A stretch of DNA of 64,000 nt. It comes from Streptomyces sp. NRRL B-1347. GTDB taxonomy: Bacteria; Actinomycetota; Actinomycetes; Streptomycetales; Streptomycetaceae. Under the pieces are notes generated by a model. The model was not told where the DNA came from. It searched no databases and was given only the letters and a program-made list of their open reading frames with translations. Each line of letters starts with the position of its first letter. Position 1 is the first letter of the stretch. Shown in pieces: positions 53,774 through 62,699 of this stretch. The translations under genes and the position numbers were made by a program. The DNA lies in the NCBI RefSeq assembly GCF_000720325.1, contig NZ_JOJM01000025.1, positions 1 to 64,000 on the forward strand. Reading direction: 5' to 3'.

Positions 53774-54883
53774 ATGAGCGTGACCATCGACATCACCGGC
53801 CTGACGCCGGAGCGGGTCCATGTCGTGCCCTCGCCCCTCGCCGAGCTCGGCATGGCGCTGCACGCGCTGTCCGAGACCGGCCACCACCCGGGACTCCAGG
53901 GCTGGGCGTCGGCGGTCAACGCGCGCCTGGACCAGAGCCTGGCGGACCGCCTGTGCGAGGCGGACTTCCTGTGGCGGACGACGTTCTCGGACGTCTTCGC
54001 GCCCTTCGCGGGCATCCCCGGCAAGCGCACCCTGCCCGGCGCCACGCTCGCCGAGGAGCTCGACCAGCTGGACAAGCTGACGGACGAGCAGTTCGTGGAC
54101 GCCGCCCTGGAGTTCACCTGCCAGCTCGCCTACGACCAGAACCGCGTCACGGACCCGCTGAACGACCCGGCGATGGGCCGCCACGCCCTGGAGCTCGCCG
54201 CCGCCCGGGGCGAGCACCAGGTGGCGTTCACCGAGCGGCTCCTGGACGACCCGCCCGCCGTGCGCGGCTGGTTCCGGCAGCTGATGCAGGACTGCGACGA
54301 GGCGTTCTTCTCCGACACCTGGGCCCGGCTCAGCCACCAGCTCGCCGCGGACGCCCGGCACAAGACCGAGCTGCTGCGCCGCAAGGGCCTCGGCGAGGCC
54401 CTGAAGGCGATGTCCGGGGCGGTGACCCTGGACGAGGAGGCCCGCCGCATCACGGTCGACAAGATGGCGTCGGGCCACACCAGGACGGCCGAGGGCGGCC
54501 TCGTCCTGGTGCCGACCAGCCTCGGCTGGCCGCACGTGATGGTCCTCCACCGGTACGGCTGGCAGTCCTCGATCACCTACCCCATCAGGTCCCCCGGCCT
54601 GACCGAGCCCGCATCCGTGGAGCAGCTCACGCGCCGCATGGCCGCGCTGTCGCACCCGGTGCGGATGCGCCTGTGCCGCCACCTCGCGCGGGGCGCGTAC
54701 ACCACCGGTGAGCTGGCGGACGCCCACGGCATGACGGCTCCGGAGATATCCCGGCACCTGAGCGTCCTGAAGAAGGCCGAGCTGATCACCACGCGCCGCC
54801 GCGGCCGGTACGTGCAGCACCAGCTGGACCTGGGCGTGGTCTCACGGCTCGGCAGCGAGTTCATCGAGGGCGTGCTCCGTTAG
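53774..54883 (+). CDS. ArsR-family regulator with N-terminal DUF5937-type domain
   Basis: The 369-residue protein has a long N-terminal helical domain (VHVVPSPLAELGMALHALSETGHHPGLQGWASAVNARLD and the region ending GWPHVMVLHRYGWQSSITYPI) of the type often called DUF5937. A C-terminal ArsR winged helix follows (LTRRMAALSHPVRMRLCRHLARGAYTTGELADAHGMTAPEISRHLSVLKKAELITTRRRGRYVQHQL). No clustered metal-binding cysteines are present, so a non-metal ligand is likely. A 13-bp-arm palindrome 36 bp upstream suggests autoregulation. A second in-frame region upstream of ATG 53774 overlaps that operator and is not used. Confidence 0.88.
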   Translation: MSVTIDITGLTPERVHVVPSPLAELGMALHALSETGHHPGLQGWASAVNARLDQSLADRLCEADFLWRTTFSDVFAPFAGIPGKRTLPGATLAEELDQLDKLTDEQFVDAALEFTCQLAYDQNRVTDPLNDPAMGRHALELAAARGEHQVAFTERLLDDPPAVRGWFRQLMQDCDEAFFSDTWARLSHQLAADARHKTELLRRKGLGEALKAMSGAVTLDEEARRITVDKMASGHTRTAEGGLVLVPTSLGWPHVMVLHRYGWQSSITYPIRSPGLTEPASVEQLTRRMAALSHPVRMRLCRHLARGAYTTGELADAHGMTAPEISRHLSVLKKAELITTRRRGRYVQHQLDLGVVSRLGSEFIEGVLR

Positions 54884-54913
54884 CCGGAGGCAACGGCGTT
54901 TTCGCGCTGACGC

Positions 54914-55092
54914 GCTCGTCCTCAAACGCCGGGCGGGCTGGATGGTGCCGTACAGGCCGGATCCTGCCTGCGGGCCCGCACCTGAGGTCCTTCAGCCCGT
55001 CCGGCGTTTGAGGACGAGGCGCTGAGCGCCAATAAGAGCAGGGCACGAGGGGCGCCAGCCTCCGGACCGGGAAGAGCGCGGCCCCGCGAGGG
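54914..55092. repeat. inverted pair of dispersed repeats, copies 5a and 5b
   Basis: Core 5a (54914-54940, minus orientation, one G/A change in GGGCGGG) and core 5b (54993-55019, plus orientation) face away from each other with a 52-bp spacer. 5b continues as the extended form through GGCGCTGAGCGCC to CCGCGAGGGG, ending 2 bp before the stop of the response-regulator gene. The pair lies between convergent genes and should act as a two-way terminator. Confidence 0.85.
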
Positions 55093-55094
55093 GC

Positions 55095-55769
55095 TCAGCC
55101 CGCGCCGCCGCCCGCGCGCACGAGACCCGTCTCGTACGCGAGCACCACGACCTGCACCCGGTCCCGCAGGCCCAGCTTGGTCAGGATGCGGCCCACATGG
55201 GTTTTCACGGTCGCCTCGGACAGCACGAGGCGGGCCGCGATCTCGCCGTTGGAGAGCCCCTGGGCGACGAGGATCATGACCTCGCGCTCGCGCTCGGTGA
55301 GCCGCTCCAGCTCCTTGTGCTGCGGCTGCCCCGCCGAGCCCGGCAGCATCGGCGCGAACCGGTCCAGCAGGCGCCGCGTCGTGGACGGCGCGACCACCGC
55401 GTCGCCGCTGTGCACGGACCGGATCGCGGCGAGCAGCTCGCCGGGCGGCACGTCCTTGAGCATGAACCCGGACGCGCCCGCCTTCAGGCCCGAGAAGGCG
55501 TACTCGTCGAGGTCGAAGGTGGTCAGGATCAGCACCTTCGGGGGGTTGGGCGCGGCGCAGATGCGGCGCGTCGTCTCCACGCCGTCCAGCTTCGGCATGC
55601 GCACGTCCATCAGAACCACGTCGACCGCCGTGGCCCGCAGCTCCTGCAGGGCCTCCACGCCGTCGCCCGCCTCGGCGACGACCTCCATGTCCGGCTGGGC
55701 GGCGAGGACCATCCGGAATCCGGTGCGCAGCAGCACCTGGTCGTCGACGAGCATCACGCGGATGGACAT
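55095..55769 (-). CDS. NarL/LuxR-type response regulator
   Basis: The 224-residue regulator has a receiver (MSIRVMLVDDQVLLRTGF; phospho-Asp in VVLMDVRMPKLDG; ILTTFDLDEYAFSGLKAGASGFMLKDVPP) and a LuxR helix-turn-helix (LTEREREVMILVAQGLSNGEIAARLVLSEATVKTHVGRILTKLGLRDRVQ). It partners the histidine kinase encoded 126 bp upstream on the same strand. The gap between them is unusually large for a coupled pair, so a separate promoter is possible. The ATG at 55769 marks the domain start. Confidence 0.93.
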   Translation of the reverse strand: MSIRVMLVDDQVLLRTGFRMVLAAQPDMEVVAEAGDGVEALQELRATAVDVVLMDVRMPKLDGVETTRRICAAPNPPKVLILTTFDLDEYAFSGLKAGASGFMLKDVPPGELLAAIRSVHSGDAVVAPSTTRRLLDRFAPMLPGSAGQPQHKELERLTEREREVMILVAQGLSNGEIAARLVLSEATVKTHVGRILTKLGLRDRVQVVVLAYETGLVRAGGGAG

Positions 55770-55895
55770 CACACGGTCCCTTCGGGGTGGATCGGTGGCG
55801 AAAACGTCGGCAGAACGGTCGGGAGCGGGCCGAAACAGCACTCCACAGGCGGAGTCAACCACGGCCGTACGGCCGCGGTGCACCGGTGACAGGTG

Positions 55896-57098
55896 TCAGT
55901 GTGCGGGTTTGAGAGGCAGCAGCGCACTGATGCGGAATCCGCCCCCCGGCCGCGGGCCCGCGTCCAGGGTGCCGCCGACCATGCCGACGCGCTCGCGCAT
56001 GCCGATCAGGCCGTGCCCGCTGCCGTCCGCGCCGCCGTCCTCGTAAAGCTCGTGCGGGGCGCCCTTGCCGTCGTCCTCGACGAGCAGCCCGAGGCCGTCG
56101 TCGAAGTAGACGAGCCGGACGCTGGCACCGGCGTTCTCACCGCCGTGCTTGCGGGTGTTGGTGAGGGCCTCCTGCACGATGCGGTACGCCGTCAGCTCCA
56201 CGCCGCTGGGCAGCGGGCGCGGGGTGCCCTCGACCTTGAAGTCGACCGGCAGACCGGCGCCGCGCACCTGCTCGATCAGCTCGTCGAGCTGCTCGACGTC
56301 CGGCTGCGGGACGTACTCCCCGCTCTCCTCGGGCTCGCCGGTGCGCAGCACGCCGAGCAGCCTGCGCATCTCCGCGAGCGCCTGGCGCCCGGTGCCGGAG
56401 ATCGTCGCGAGGGCCTGCTTGGCCTGGTCGGGCGCCGCGTCCAGGACGTACGCGGCGCCGTCGGCCTGGACGACCATCACCGACACGTTGTGCGCGACGA
56501 CGTCGTGCAGCTCGCGGGCGATGCGGGCCCGCTCGGCCGCGACCGCGACCTTGGCCTGCGCCTCGCGCTCCTTCTCCAGGCGGGCGGCGCGCTCCTCCAG
56601 CTGCGCGAAGTAGGCGCGGCGGGTGCGGATCGAATCACCGAGCACCCAGGCGAGGGCGAACGGAACGATCATGAAGACGGTGTAGAGCACGTTGCCCCAC
56701 GTGCCGGTCGACGGCTCCGGCCAGCGCAGCTGCGACAGCGGCGCGGCCGCCAGGCCGCCGGTGAGGGCGAACCGCGAGGCCCACTTGGGGCCGTCGGCCG
56801 CCGCCGTGTAGATGATCACGAGCATCGCGAAGTTCGCCATGCTCGGCCGCACGTCGCCGGCCATCTGCGCGGCGCCGATCACCGCGGCGAGCACGAGCAT
56901 GTGCTCCGTGAACCGGCGGCGCAGCGCCACCACCAGGCACAGGCCGATGACGACCGGAATCACCAAGAGCGTCGGGTCGTGGCCTTCCGAGTCGGCGACG
57001 GCCACCACACTCAGCCCGGACAGACCGAGGAGGACGAACGCCCAGAAGGCGTCGACCCCCGTCGGGTGTCTGCGGAGAAAGTCATAGAGGCGCTGCAC
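55896..57098 (-). CDS. NarL-type sensor histidine kinase
   Basis: The 400-residue kinase has an N-terminal membrane module (DAFWAFVLLGLSGLSVVAV, LLVIPVVIGLCLVVALRR, MLVLAAVIGAAQMAG, FAMLVIIYTAAA, VFMIVPFALAWVLGDSI). A coiled linker leads to HisKA_3 (ERARIARELHDVVAHNVSVMVVQADGA) and HATPase (VQEALTNTRKHGGENAG, GHGLIGMRERVGMVGG). It lacks a large extracellular loop and so probably senses at or in the membrane, like DesK. The GTG at 57098 lies 7 nt after TACGCT, suggesting a leaderless mRNA. A TTG at 57116 is an alternative. Confidence 0.93.
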   Translation of the reverse strand: MQRLYDFLRRHPTGVDAFWAFVLLGLSGLSVVAVADSEGHDPTLLVIPVVIGLCLVVALRRRFTEHMLVLAAVIGAAQMAGDVRPSMANFAMLVIIYTAAADGPKWASRFALTGGLAAAPLSQLRWPEPSTGTWGNVLYTVFMIVPFALAWVLGDSIRTRRAYFAQLEERAARLEKEREAQAKVAVAAERARIARELHDVVAHNVSVMVVQADGAAYVLDAAPDQAKQALATISGTGRQALAEMRRLLGVLRTGEPEESGEYVPQPDVEQLDELIEQVRGAGLPVDFKVEGTPRPLPSGVELTAYRIVQEALTNTRKHGGENAGASVRLVYFDDGLGLLVEDDGKGAPHELYEDGGADGSGHGLIGMRERVGMVGGTLDAGPRPGGGFRISALLPLKPAH

Positions 57099-57204
57099 GT
57101 AACCCAGCGTAGGCAACCGGTCCGGGCCCCCGGGTCAACCCGAGGAGCGATCCGTACGGCCTTCTCGTACTCCCCAAGGTGGAGGCCCGCATAGCCTTCT
57201 CGCT

Positions 57205-58236
57205 GTGACGCATGAGGCACAGCGAGCGGCAAGCCACTCCGCACGGGGCTGGCGGGAGGCCACGGAGGAGGCCCTGTACGGGCCGTACGGCTTCTACCGC
57301 CGCCCCGAGGGACCGGCGGGGCACTTCCGCACGTCCGTGCACGCCTCGCCGCTGTACGCGGCCGCCGTGGCCCGGCTCCTGTGCCGCGTGGACGCCGTGC
57401 TCGGGCACCCGAAGGAAGTGGCGTTCGTGGACGTGGGCGCGGGCCGCGGCGAGCTGACGGCGGGCGTCCTCACGGAGCTGCCCGCCGACGTGGCGGCCCG
57501 CACGCGCGCGTACGCGGTGGAACGCGCCGCGCGCCCCGAAGGCCTCGACCCGCGCATCCAGTGGTGTGCCGCCCCGCCCGCCGGGGTGAGCGGTCTGCTG
57601 TTCGCCAACGAGTGGCTCGACAACGTCCCCGTGGACGTCGCCGAGACCGCCCCCGACGGCTCGGCCCGCTACGCCCTCGTCCACGACGACGGCACCGAGG
57701 AGCTGGGCGGCCCCGTGGCGGGCCCCGACGCCGACTGGCTGGCCCGGTGGTGGCCGCTGGGCACCGCACCCGGCCTGCGGGCGGAGATCGGCCGTCCCCG
57801 GGACGCGGCCTGGGCCTCGGCCGTGGCGACGCTGAGCCGCGGCCTCGCCGTCGCCGTCGACTACGCGCACACCCGGGATGCCCGGCCGCCCTTCGGGACG
57901 CTGACGGGCTTCCGCGAGGGCCGGGAGACGGCTCCCGTGCCGGACGGCGGCTGCGACATCACCGCGCACGTGGCGCTCGACGCCTGCGCCCTGCCCGGCA
58001 GCAGGCTGCTCACCCAGCGGGCCGCCCTCGCCGCCCTGGGAGTGAGCGGCGGGCGCCCGCCGCTGGCCCTGGCCACCACCGACCCGGCCGCGTACGTGCG
58101 CGCCCTCACGCGCGCGGGCGAGGCGGCCGAGCTGACCGCGCGGGGCGGGCTCGGCGACTTCGGCTGGCTGGCCCAGCCCGTCGGCACCGCGCTCGACGAC
58201 CTACTTGTCGATGTCGCCGACCACGAAGAACAGTGA
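57205..58236 (+). CDS. MidA/NDUFAF7-type SAM-dependent protein methyltransferase
   Basis: The 343-residue protein has a short N-terminal region ([34 protein letters not shown]), motif [34 protein letters not shown] (a hallmark of the MidA family) and AVDYAHTRD. In mitochondria the homologue NDUFAF7 dimethylates an arginine of NDUFS2, the NuoD subunit of complex I. Here the gene is convergent with nuoD2 and overlaps it by 36 bp, a striking functional link. The GTG at 57205 lies 7 nt after TAGCCT, again leaderless-like. Confidence 0.85.
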   Translation: MTHEAQRAASHSARGWREATEEALYGPYGFYRRPEGPAGHFRTSVHASPLYAAAVARLLCRVDAVLGHPKEVAFVDVGAGRGELTAGVLTELPADVAARTRAYAVERAARPEGLDPRIQWCAAPPAGVSGLLFANEWLDNVPVDVAETAPDGSARYALVHDDGTEELGGPVAGPDADWLARWWPLGTAPGLRAEIGRPRDAAWASAVATLSRGLAVAVDYAHTRDARPPFGTLTGFREGRETAPVPDGGCDITAHVALDACALPGSRLLTQRAALAALGVSGGRPPLALATTDPAAYVRALTRAGEAAELTARGGLGDFGWLAQPVGTALDDLLVDVADHEEQ

Positions 58237-59394
58237 CCCCAGGATCGCCACCATGTCGGCGACCAGCTGCCCCGGCAGGAGCTCGGTGAGCGCCTGGATG
58301 TTGTTGTACGAGGCCGAGCGGAGCTTGAGCCGGTACGGGGTCTTCTCGCCCTTGGACACCAGGTAGTAGCCGTTGATGCCGAGCGGGTTCTCCGTCCACG
58401 CGTACGTGTGGCCCTCGGGGGCCTTGAGCACCTTCGGCAGCCGCTGGTTGATGGGCCCCTGGGGCAGCTCCGCGATCCGGTCCAGACAGGCGTCCGCGAG
58501 GTCGAGCGCGTTGTGCGTCTGCTCCAGGAGGCACTCGAAGCGCGCCAGACAGTCGCCCTCCTCGCGGGTCACCACCTTCAGGACGTCGCCGAGCTCCGCG
58601 TACGCCAGATACGGCTCGTCGCGGCGCAGGTCGAAGTCGACACCGGAGGCGCGGGCGATGGGACCGCTCACCCCGTAGGCGTGCACCGCCTCTTCGGAGA
58701 GCACGCCCACGCCGCGCGTACGCCCCCGGAAGATCTCGTTGCCGAGCACCAGACGGTCGTACACGTCCATGCGGGAGCGCACCGAGGCGACGGCCGCCCG
58801 CGCGCGGGTGGTCCATCCGGCGGGCAGGTCCTCCTTGAGGCCGCCGACGCGGTTGAACATGTAGTGCATCCGGCCGCCGGAGATCTCCTCCATGACGTTC
58901 TGGAGCTCCTCGCGCTCCCGGAAGGCGTAGAAGACCGGCGTGATGCCGCCCAGTTCGAGCGGGTACGAGCCGAGGAACATCAGGTGGTTCAGGACCCGGT
59001 TCAGCTCGGCGAGCAGCGTGCGCGTCCACACCGCGCGCTGGGGCACCTCCATGCCGAGCATCCGCTCCACGGCGAGCACCACGCCCAGCTCGTTCGAGAA
59101 CGCCGACAGCCAGTCGTGGCGGTTGGCCAGCATCACGATCTGCCGGTAGTCGCGCGCCTCGAAGAGCTTCTCCGCGCCCCGGTGCATATAGCCGATGACC
59201 GGCTCCGCGTGCTGGATGCGCTCGCCGTCCAGGACGAGGCGCAGGCGCAGCACGCCGTGCGTCGACGGGTGCTGCGGGCCGATGTTCAGCACCATGTCGG
59301 TGCTCTCGGCGGCACCGCCGACCCCGACCGTCGTCTCGGTCAGCTCCGTACCCGCCACTGTCCGCGTCTTCCTGTGCTCCGTCGTGGGGCTCAT
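58201..59394 (-). CDS. nuoD2: NADH-quinone oxidoreductase subunit D, stand-alone paralogue
   Basis: The 397-residue protein is the complex I 49-kDa/NuoD subunit: [60 protein letters not shown], the NuoD region LPAGW and the C-terminal [38 protein letters not shown]. It is alone, not in a nuo operon, so it is an additional copy. Arg72 in MHRG aligns with the arginine (bovine Arg85) that NDUFAF7 methylates. The ATG at 59394 opens a 30-residue non-conserved tail. Its stop overlaps the MidA-type gene. Confidence 0.93.
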   Translation of the reverse strand: MSPTTEHRKTRTVAGTELTETTVGVGGAAESTDMVLNIGPQHPSTHGVLRLRLVLDGERIQHAEPVIGYMHRGAEKLFEARDYRQIVMLANRHDWLSAFSNELGVVLAVERMLGMEVPQRAVWTRTLLAELNRVLNHLMFLGSYPLELGGITPVFYAFREREELQNVMEEISGGRMHYMFNRVGGLKEDLPAGWTTRARAAVASVRSRMDVYDRLVLGNEIFRGRTRGVGVLSEEAVHAYGVSGPIARASGVDFDLRRDEPYLAYAELGDVLKVVTREEGDCLARFECLLEQTHNALDLADACLDRIAELPQGPINQRLPKVLKAPEGHTYAWTENPLGINGYYLVSKGEKTPYRLKLRSASYNNIQALTELLPGQLVADMVAILGSLFFVVGDIDK

Positions 59395-59457
59395 GCGCAC
59401 AGTCTGACGCACCGGAGCGGCCACGCCACTGTCAGATCCCGTACGTAGGCTTGAGGC

Positions 59458-59970
59458 ATGGAAACGGGGACGGGGACGCCGATGACGGCGCCGGGCGCGG
59501 ACGCGGGCGAGCCGGTGTGGACCGGGCTGCCGCGCGGCCTGCTGAAGATGCGCCGGATGCTGCTCGTGGTCTGGCTGGTGCCGGTCGCGGTGGCGCTCGG
59601 GGTGCTGCTCGGCCTGTTCGCCGGACCCGCCTGGGCCGCCTTCGCGGTGCTGCCGCTCGCCCTCGCGGCCTGGGGCTGGCACCTCCTGGAGCGCAACTGG
59701 CTCTCCTGGCGGTACGCGGAGCGGGCCGACGACCTGCTCATCAGCCGCGGCGTGCTGTGGCGCGAGGAGACGGTGGTGCCGTACGGCCGCATGCAGCTCG
59801 TCGAGGTGACCTCAGGGCCCGTGGAGCGCTACTTCGGCCTCGCCGGCGTCCAACTGCACACCGCGGCGGCCGCCACGGACGCCCGCATCCCCGGCCTCGA
59901 CCCGCAGGAGGCCGAGCGCCTCCGCGACCGCCTCACCGAGCTCGGCGAAGCCCGATCGGCGGGGCTGTGA
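59458..59970 (+). CDS. bacterial PH-domain (YdbS-like) membrane protein
   Basis: The 170-residue protein has two close membrane spans ([23 protein letters not shown] and [19 protein letters not shown]). One bPH2/DUF304 domain follows ([53 protein letters not shown]). It matches the YdbS half of YdbS-YdbT pairs found in firmicutes and actinobacteria, whose role is unclear. The stop overlaps the next gene by 4 bp (GTGA). TAGGCT lies 6 nt before the ATG at 59458, leaderless-like. Confidence 0.9.
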   Translation: METGTGTPMTAPGADAGEPVWTGLPRGLLKMRRMLLVVWLVPVAVALGVLLGLFAGPAWAAFAVLPLALAAWGWHLLERNWLSWRYAERADDLLISRGVLWREETVVPYGRMQLVEVTSGPVERYFGLAGVQLHTAAAATDARIPGLDPQEAERLRDRLTELGEARSAGL

Positions 59971-61352
59971 CCGGGGAACCGGTCCTCGGACCGCGCGAGG
60001 ACGCCGCGCCCGGGCCCCGCGCGGACGGCACGGACAGCACCGACGGCACGGGCGGCGCGGGTCCGCGGGAGCGGCGGCTGCATCCCGTGACGCCGTTGCG
60101 GCGGGCCTGGGCGCCCGTCGCCGTCCTCATGGGCTGGGCCTTCCACGACCCGGACGGCGCCCAGCGCCGCATGGCCGACATGACCGCCACCTCGCTCGCC
60201 CTGGTCGCCACGGCGGTCGTCGTCGGCGGCTCCCTGTACGGCTTCCTGAGCTGGTGGTACACCCACTTCGCCGTCACCGACACCGAGCTGCGCATCCGTA
60301 CGGGCCTGGTGTTCCGGCGCACCGCGCACATCCGGCTCGACCGGCTCCAGGCCGTCGACCTGACCCAGCCGCTCGCGGCCCGCGTCGTCGGCGTCACCAA
60401 GCTGAAGCTGGACGTCGTCGGCACGGACAAGAAGGACGAACTGGCCTATCTCGGCGAGCGCGACGCCACCGCGCTGCGTGCCGAGCTTCTCGCGCGGGCA
60501 GCCGGTTTCGCCCCCGAGACGGCCCACGAGGTCGGCGAGGCGCCCTCGCGGCAGCTGCTGCACGTGCCGCCGCGCATGCTCGCCGTCTCCGTGCTGCTCA
60601 CCGGCGCGCCCTGGCTGCTCCTTCTCGCCACGCTCACCGTCCCGACCTTCCTGTGGTTCCTGACGCACAGCGTGTGGACCGTCATCGCGACCGGGATTCC
60701 CATGCTCGGCGGCGCCTTCGCCAGCAGCGTCGGCCGCTTCATCGGGGAGTACGACTGGACGGTCGGCGAGTCCCCCGACGGGCTGCGCCTGGACCACGGG
60801 CTGCTCGACAAGGCGCACGAGACGGTGCCGCCGGGCCGGGTGCAGACCGTACGGCTCGTGGAGCCGCTGCTGTGGCGCCGGTTCGGCTGGGTGCGGGTCG
60901 AGCTGGACGTGGCCGGGTCGGCGAACGGCGTGCTCGTGCCGGTCGCGCCGCGCGAGCTCGCCGAGTCGGTGATCACGCAGGTCCTGCCGGGGGTGCGGGT
61001 GCCGGGCCCGGACGAGCTGTCCCGGCCGCCCGCGCGCGCGTCGTGGTGCGTCCCGGTGTGGTGGAAGGGGCACGGACTCGCCGTCACCGACGCGGTGTTC
61101 GCCGCGCGGCACGGGCTGCTCCGACGGCGGCTCTCCCTGGTGCCGCACGCGAAGGTGCAGAGCGTGCGGCTCGTGCAGGGGCCCTGGGAGCGGTTCAAGG
61201 GCGTCGCCGACGTGAAGGTGGACACCGGGGCGGGCCGTACGGTGACGGCTCGGCTGCGGCCCTCCGCGGAGGCGGCGGAGCTGTTGCGTGCGCAGGCGGA
61301 GCGCTCCCGTACGGGGCGCCGGGCCGCGCGGCCCGACCGGTGGATGGCCTGA
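59967..61352 (+). CDS. bacterial PH-domain (YdbT-like) membrane protein
   Basis: The 461-residue protein carries three bPH2-type domains separated by pairs of membrane spans: WWYTHFAVTDTELRIRTGLVFRRTAHIRLDRLQAVDLTQPLAARVVG; then LLATLTVPTFLWFLTHSVW and DYDWT-like EYDWTVGESPDGLRLDHGLLDKAHETVPPGRVQTVRLVEPLLWRRFG; then WKGHGLAVTDAVFAARHGLLRRRLSLVPHAKVQSVRLVQGPWERFKG. Start GTG 59967 overlaps the YdbS-like stop, so the proteins are translationally coupled and probably form a complex. Confidence 0.9.
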   Translation: MTGEPVLGPREDAAPGPRADGTDSTDGTGGAGPRERRLHPVTPLRRAWAPVAVLMGWAFHDPDGAQRRMADMTATSLALVATAVVVGGSLYGFLSWWYTHFAVTDTELRIRTGLVFRRTAHIRLDRLQAVDLTQPLAARVVGVTKLKLDVVGTDKKDELAYLGERDATALRAELLARAAGFAPETAHEVGEAPSRQLLHVPPRMLAVSVLLTGAPWLLLLATLTVPTFLWFLTHSVWTVIATGIPMLGGAFASSVGRFIGEYDWTVGESPDGLRLDHGLLDKAHETVPPGRVQTVRLVEPLLWRRFGWVRVELDVAGSANGVLVPVAPRELAESVITQVLPGVRVPGPDELSRPPARASWCVPVWWKGHGLAVTDAVFAARHGLLRRRLSLVPHAKVQSVRLVQGPWERFKGVADVKVDTGAGRTVTARLRPSAEAAELLRAQAERSRTGRRAARPDRWMA

Positions 61353-61426
61353 CCCTGGCGGCCCTCCGCGGGCGGCGCCCCACCGCTGCCGCGGCGGATG
61401 CTTCCCACCCTCCCACCCGGAACTCC

Positions 61427-61446
61427 CCGGGCCTTGCAAGGCCCGG
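61427..61446. terminator. 20-bp perfect palindrome between convergent genes
   Basis: CCGGGCCTTGCAAGGCCCGG is a perfect palindrome in the 144-bp gap between the PH-domain gene and the convergent coiled-coil gene. It could form a hairpin in either transcript and act as a bidirectional terminator. No U tract is present. Confidence 0.4.
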
Positions 61447-61496
61447 CCCCGACGCGGAGCGCTTGCGGGTGGTGCCCCGGGGCAAGGGCCGGAAGG

Positions 61497-62540
61497 TCAG
61501 GCGCGCAAGGCCGTACGGAGGCCCTTCAGGTCGATCTGCTCCGTCTCGTCGTGGGCGGTGAGGTCGATGACCTGGCCCACCCCGCGCTCCGCGTCGGTCG
61601 CCGCGTCCGACGGCTTGAACTCTGCCTCGGCCTCCGCCTTGTGGACCGCGAGGGCCTCCTCGCCCACGACGTCGGCGAGGTCCTCGTTCTGCACGGCGTC
61701 GAGAGCGGCCGGGGCCGTGCTCTTCGTACCGAAGAAGTCGAAGCCGCCCTCACCGGCGGTCCTGCGGACCTGCGCGGGCGGCACGACGGCCGCCGCGGCC
61801 GGAACCAGCGGCTGCGCGCCCGCGGCCCGCTCGTGGCCGTCCTCGGGCTCGTCGTCGGCGGCGGCGTCGGGTTCCACGCCGTCCGTGGACTCGGACTGAA
61901 CCTCGACCTCGGATTCGACCTCGGATTCGACCTCGGCCTCGGGCTCCGCCGCGACCTCGGGCCCGGCGTCCCGCTCCGCGAGGCGGTCGAGCGCCGCGTT
62001 GGCCCGCTCGTACAGCGAGACCTCGGGCGTCCCCTCCTCGGCGGAGCCCTCCGAAGAAGCCGCCGGCAGCGCGCGGGTGGGGGTCGTGGCCCCTATGGCG
62101 AGCAGCCGCCGCCCTTCGAGGGCGCTGGCCCGCTCGGTCTCCGCCGTCGCGTACCGGCGCAGCAGCGCCGCGTGTTCGTTGCGCAGCGCGGCCAGCTCCG
62201 CCCGCTTGGAGCGCAGCTTGTTCTCCAGCTTGGAGCGCAGCTCACGCGCCTCGTCGAGGTCGGACTCGCACTCCGCTATGCGCTCCTCGTAGCGCCACTC
62301 CTCGCTCGCGCGCGCCCGGCCGAGCTCCGCGACCCGCTTGCCCGCGGCCCGGTCCCAGCGGCGCATGACGACCGAGCCCAGGACGGCGCTCGCGGCCGCG
62401 GCGGCGGCGAGCCCGCGCAGCACGACGGGTTCCGCGAACAGCCAGGCGCCGCCGGCGCAGACGACGGAGAAGCCTGCGACCGCCGACGGAGGAAGCAGCC
62501 TGTGCAGTGGTGGGGAATGGCGGTGACGTCCACGTGGCAT
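61497..62540 (-). CDS. membrane protein with coiled coil and acidic repeat region
   Basis: The 347-residue protein has an N-terminal basic stretch (MPRGRHRHSPPLHRLLPPSA) and two hydrophobic spans (VAGFSVVCAGGAWLFA and VLRGLAAAAAASAVLGSVV). A long coiled coil follows (about 55-140, RAAGKRVAELGRARASEEWRYEERIAECESDLDEARELRSKLENKLRSKRAELAALRNEH). An acidic tandem-repeat region (EAEVESEVESEVEVQSES) leads to a C-terminal segment with FDFFGTKS. Function unknown; the coiled coil facing the cytoplasm suggests a scaffold. The ATG at 62540 was chosen; an upstream frame is non-conserved. Confidence 0.82.
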   Translation of the reverse strand: MPRGRHRHSPPLHRLLPPSAVAGFSVVCAGGAWLFAEPVVLRGLAAAAAASAVLGSVVMRRWDRAAGKRVAELGRARASEEWRYEERIAECESDLDEARELRSKLENKLRSKRAELAALRNEHAALLRRYATAETERASALEGRRLLAIGATTPTRALPAASSEGSAEEGTPEVSLYERANAALDRLAERDAGPEVAAEPEAEVESEVESEVEVQSESTDGVEPDAAADDEPEDGHERAAGAQPLVPAAAAVVPPAQVRRTAGEGGFDFFGTKSTAPAALDAVQNEDLADVVGEEALAVHKAEAEAEFKPSDAATDAERGVGQVIDLTAHDETEQIDLKGLRTALRA

Positions 62541-62699
62541 GGCCAGAAACTTACCGCGCGTAGGCGAAGTCTGGTGCCTCGCCCGCCAAAATCCCGGTGC
62601 CCCCACCACAACTCCCCACCCCGCCGAGCCACTTCTTCTCCGACCGGCCACTCCACCGCCTCCGGCCGGATTCCGCAACCCGGCACGCGATCTCCGCGC

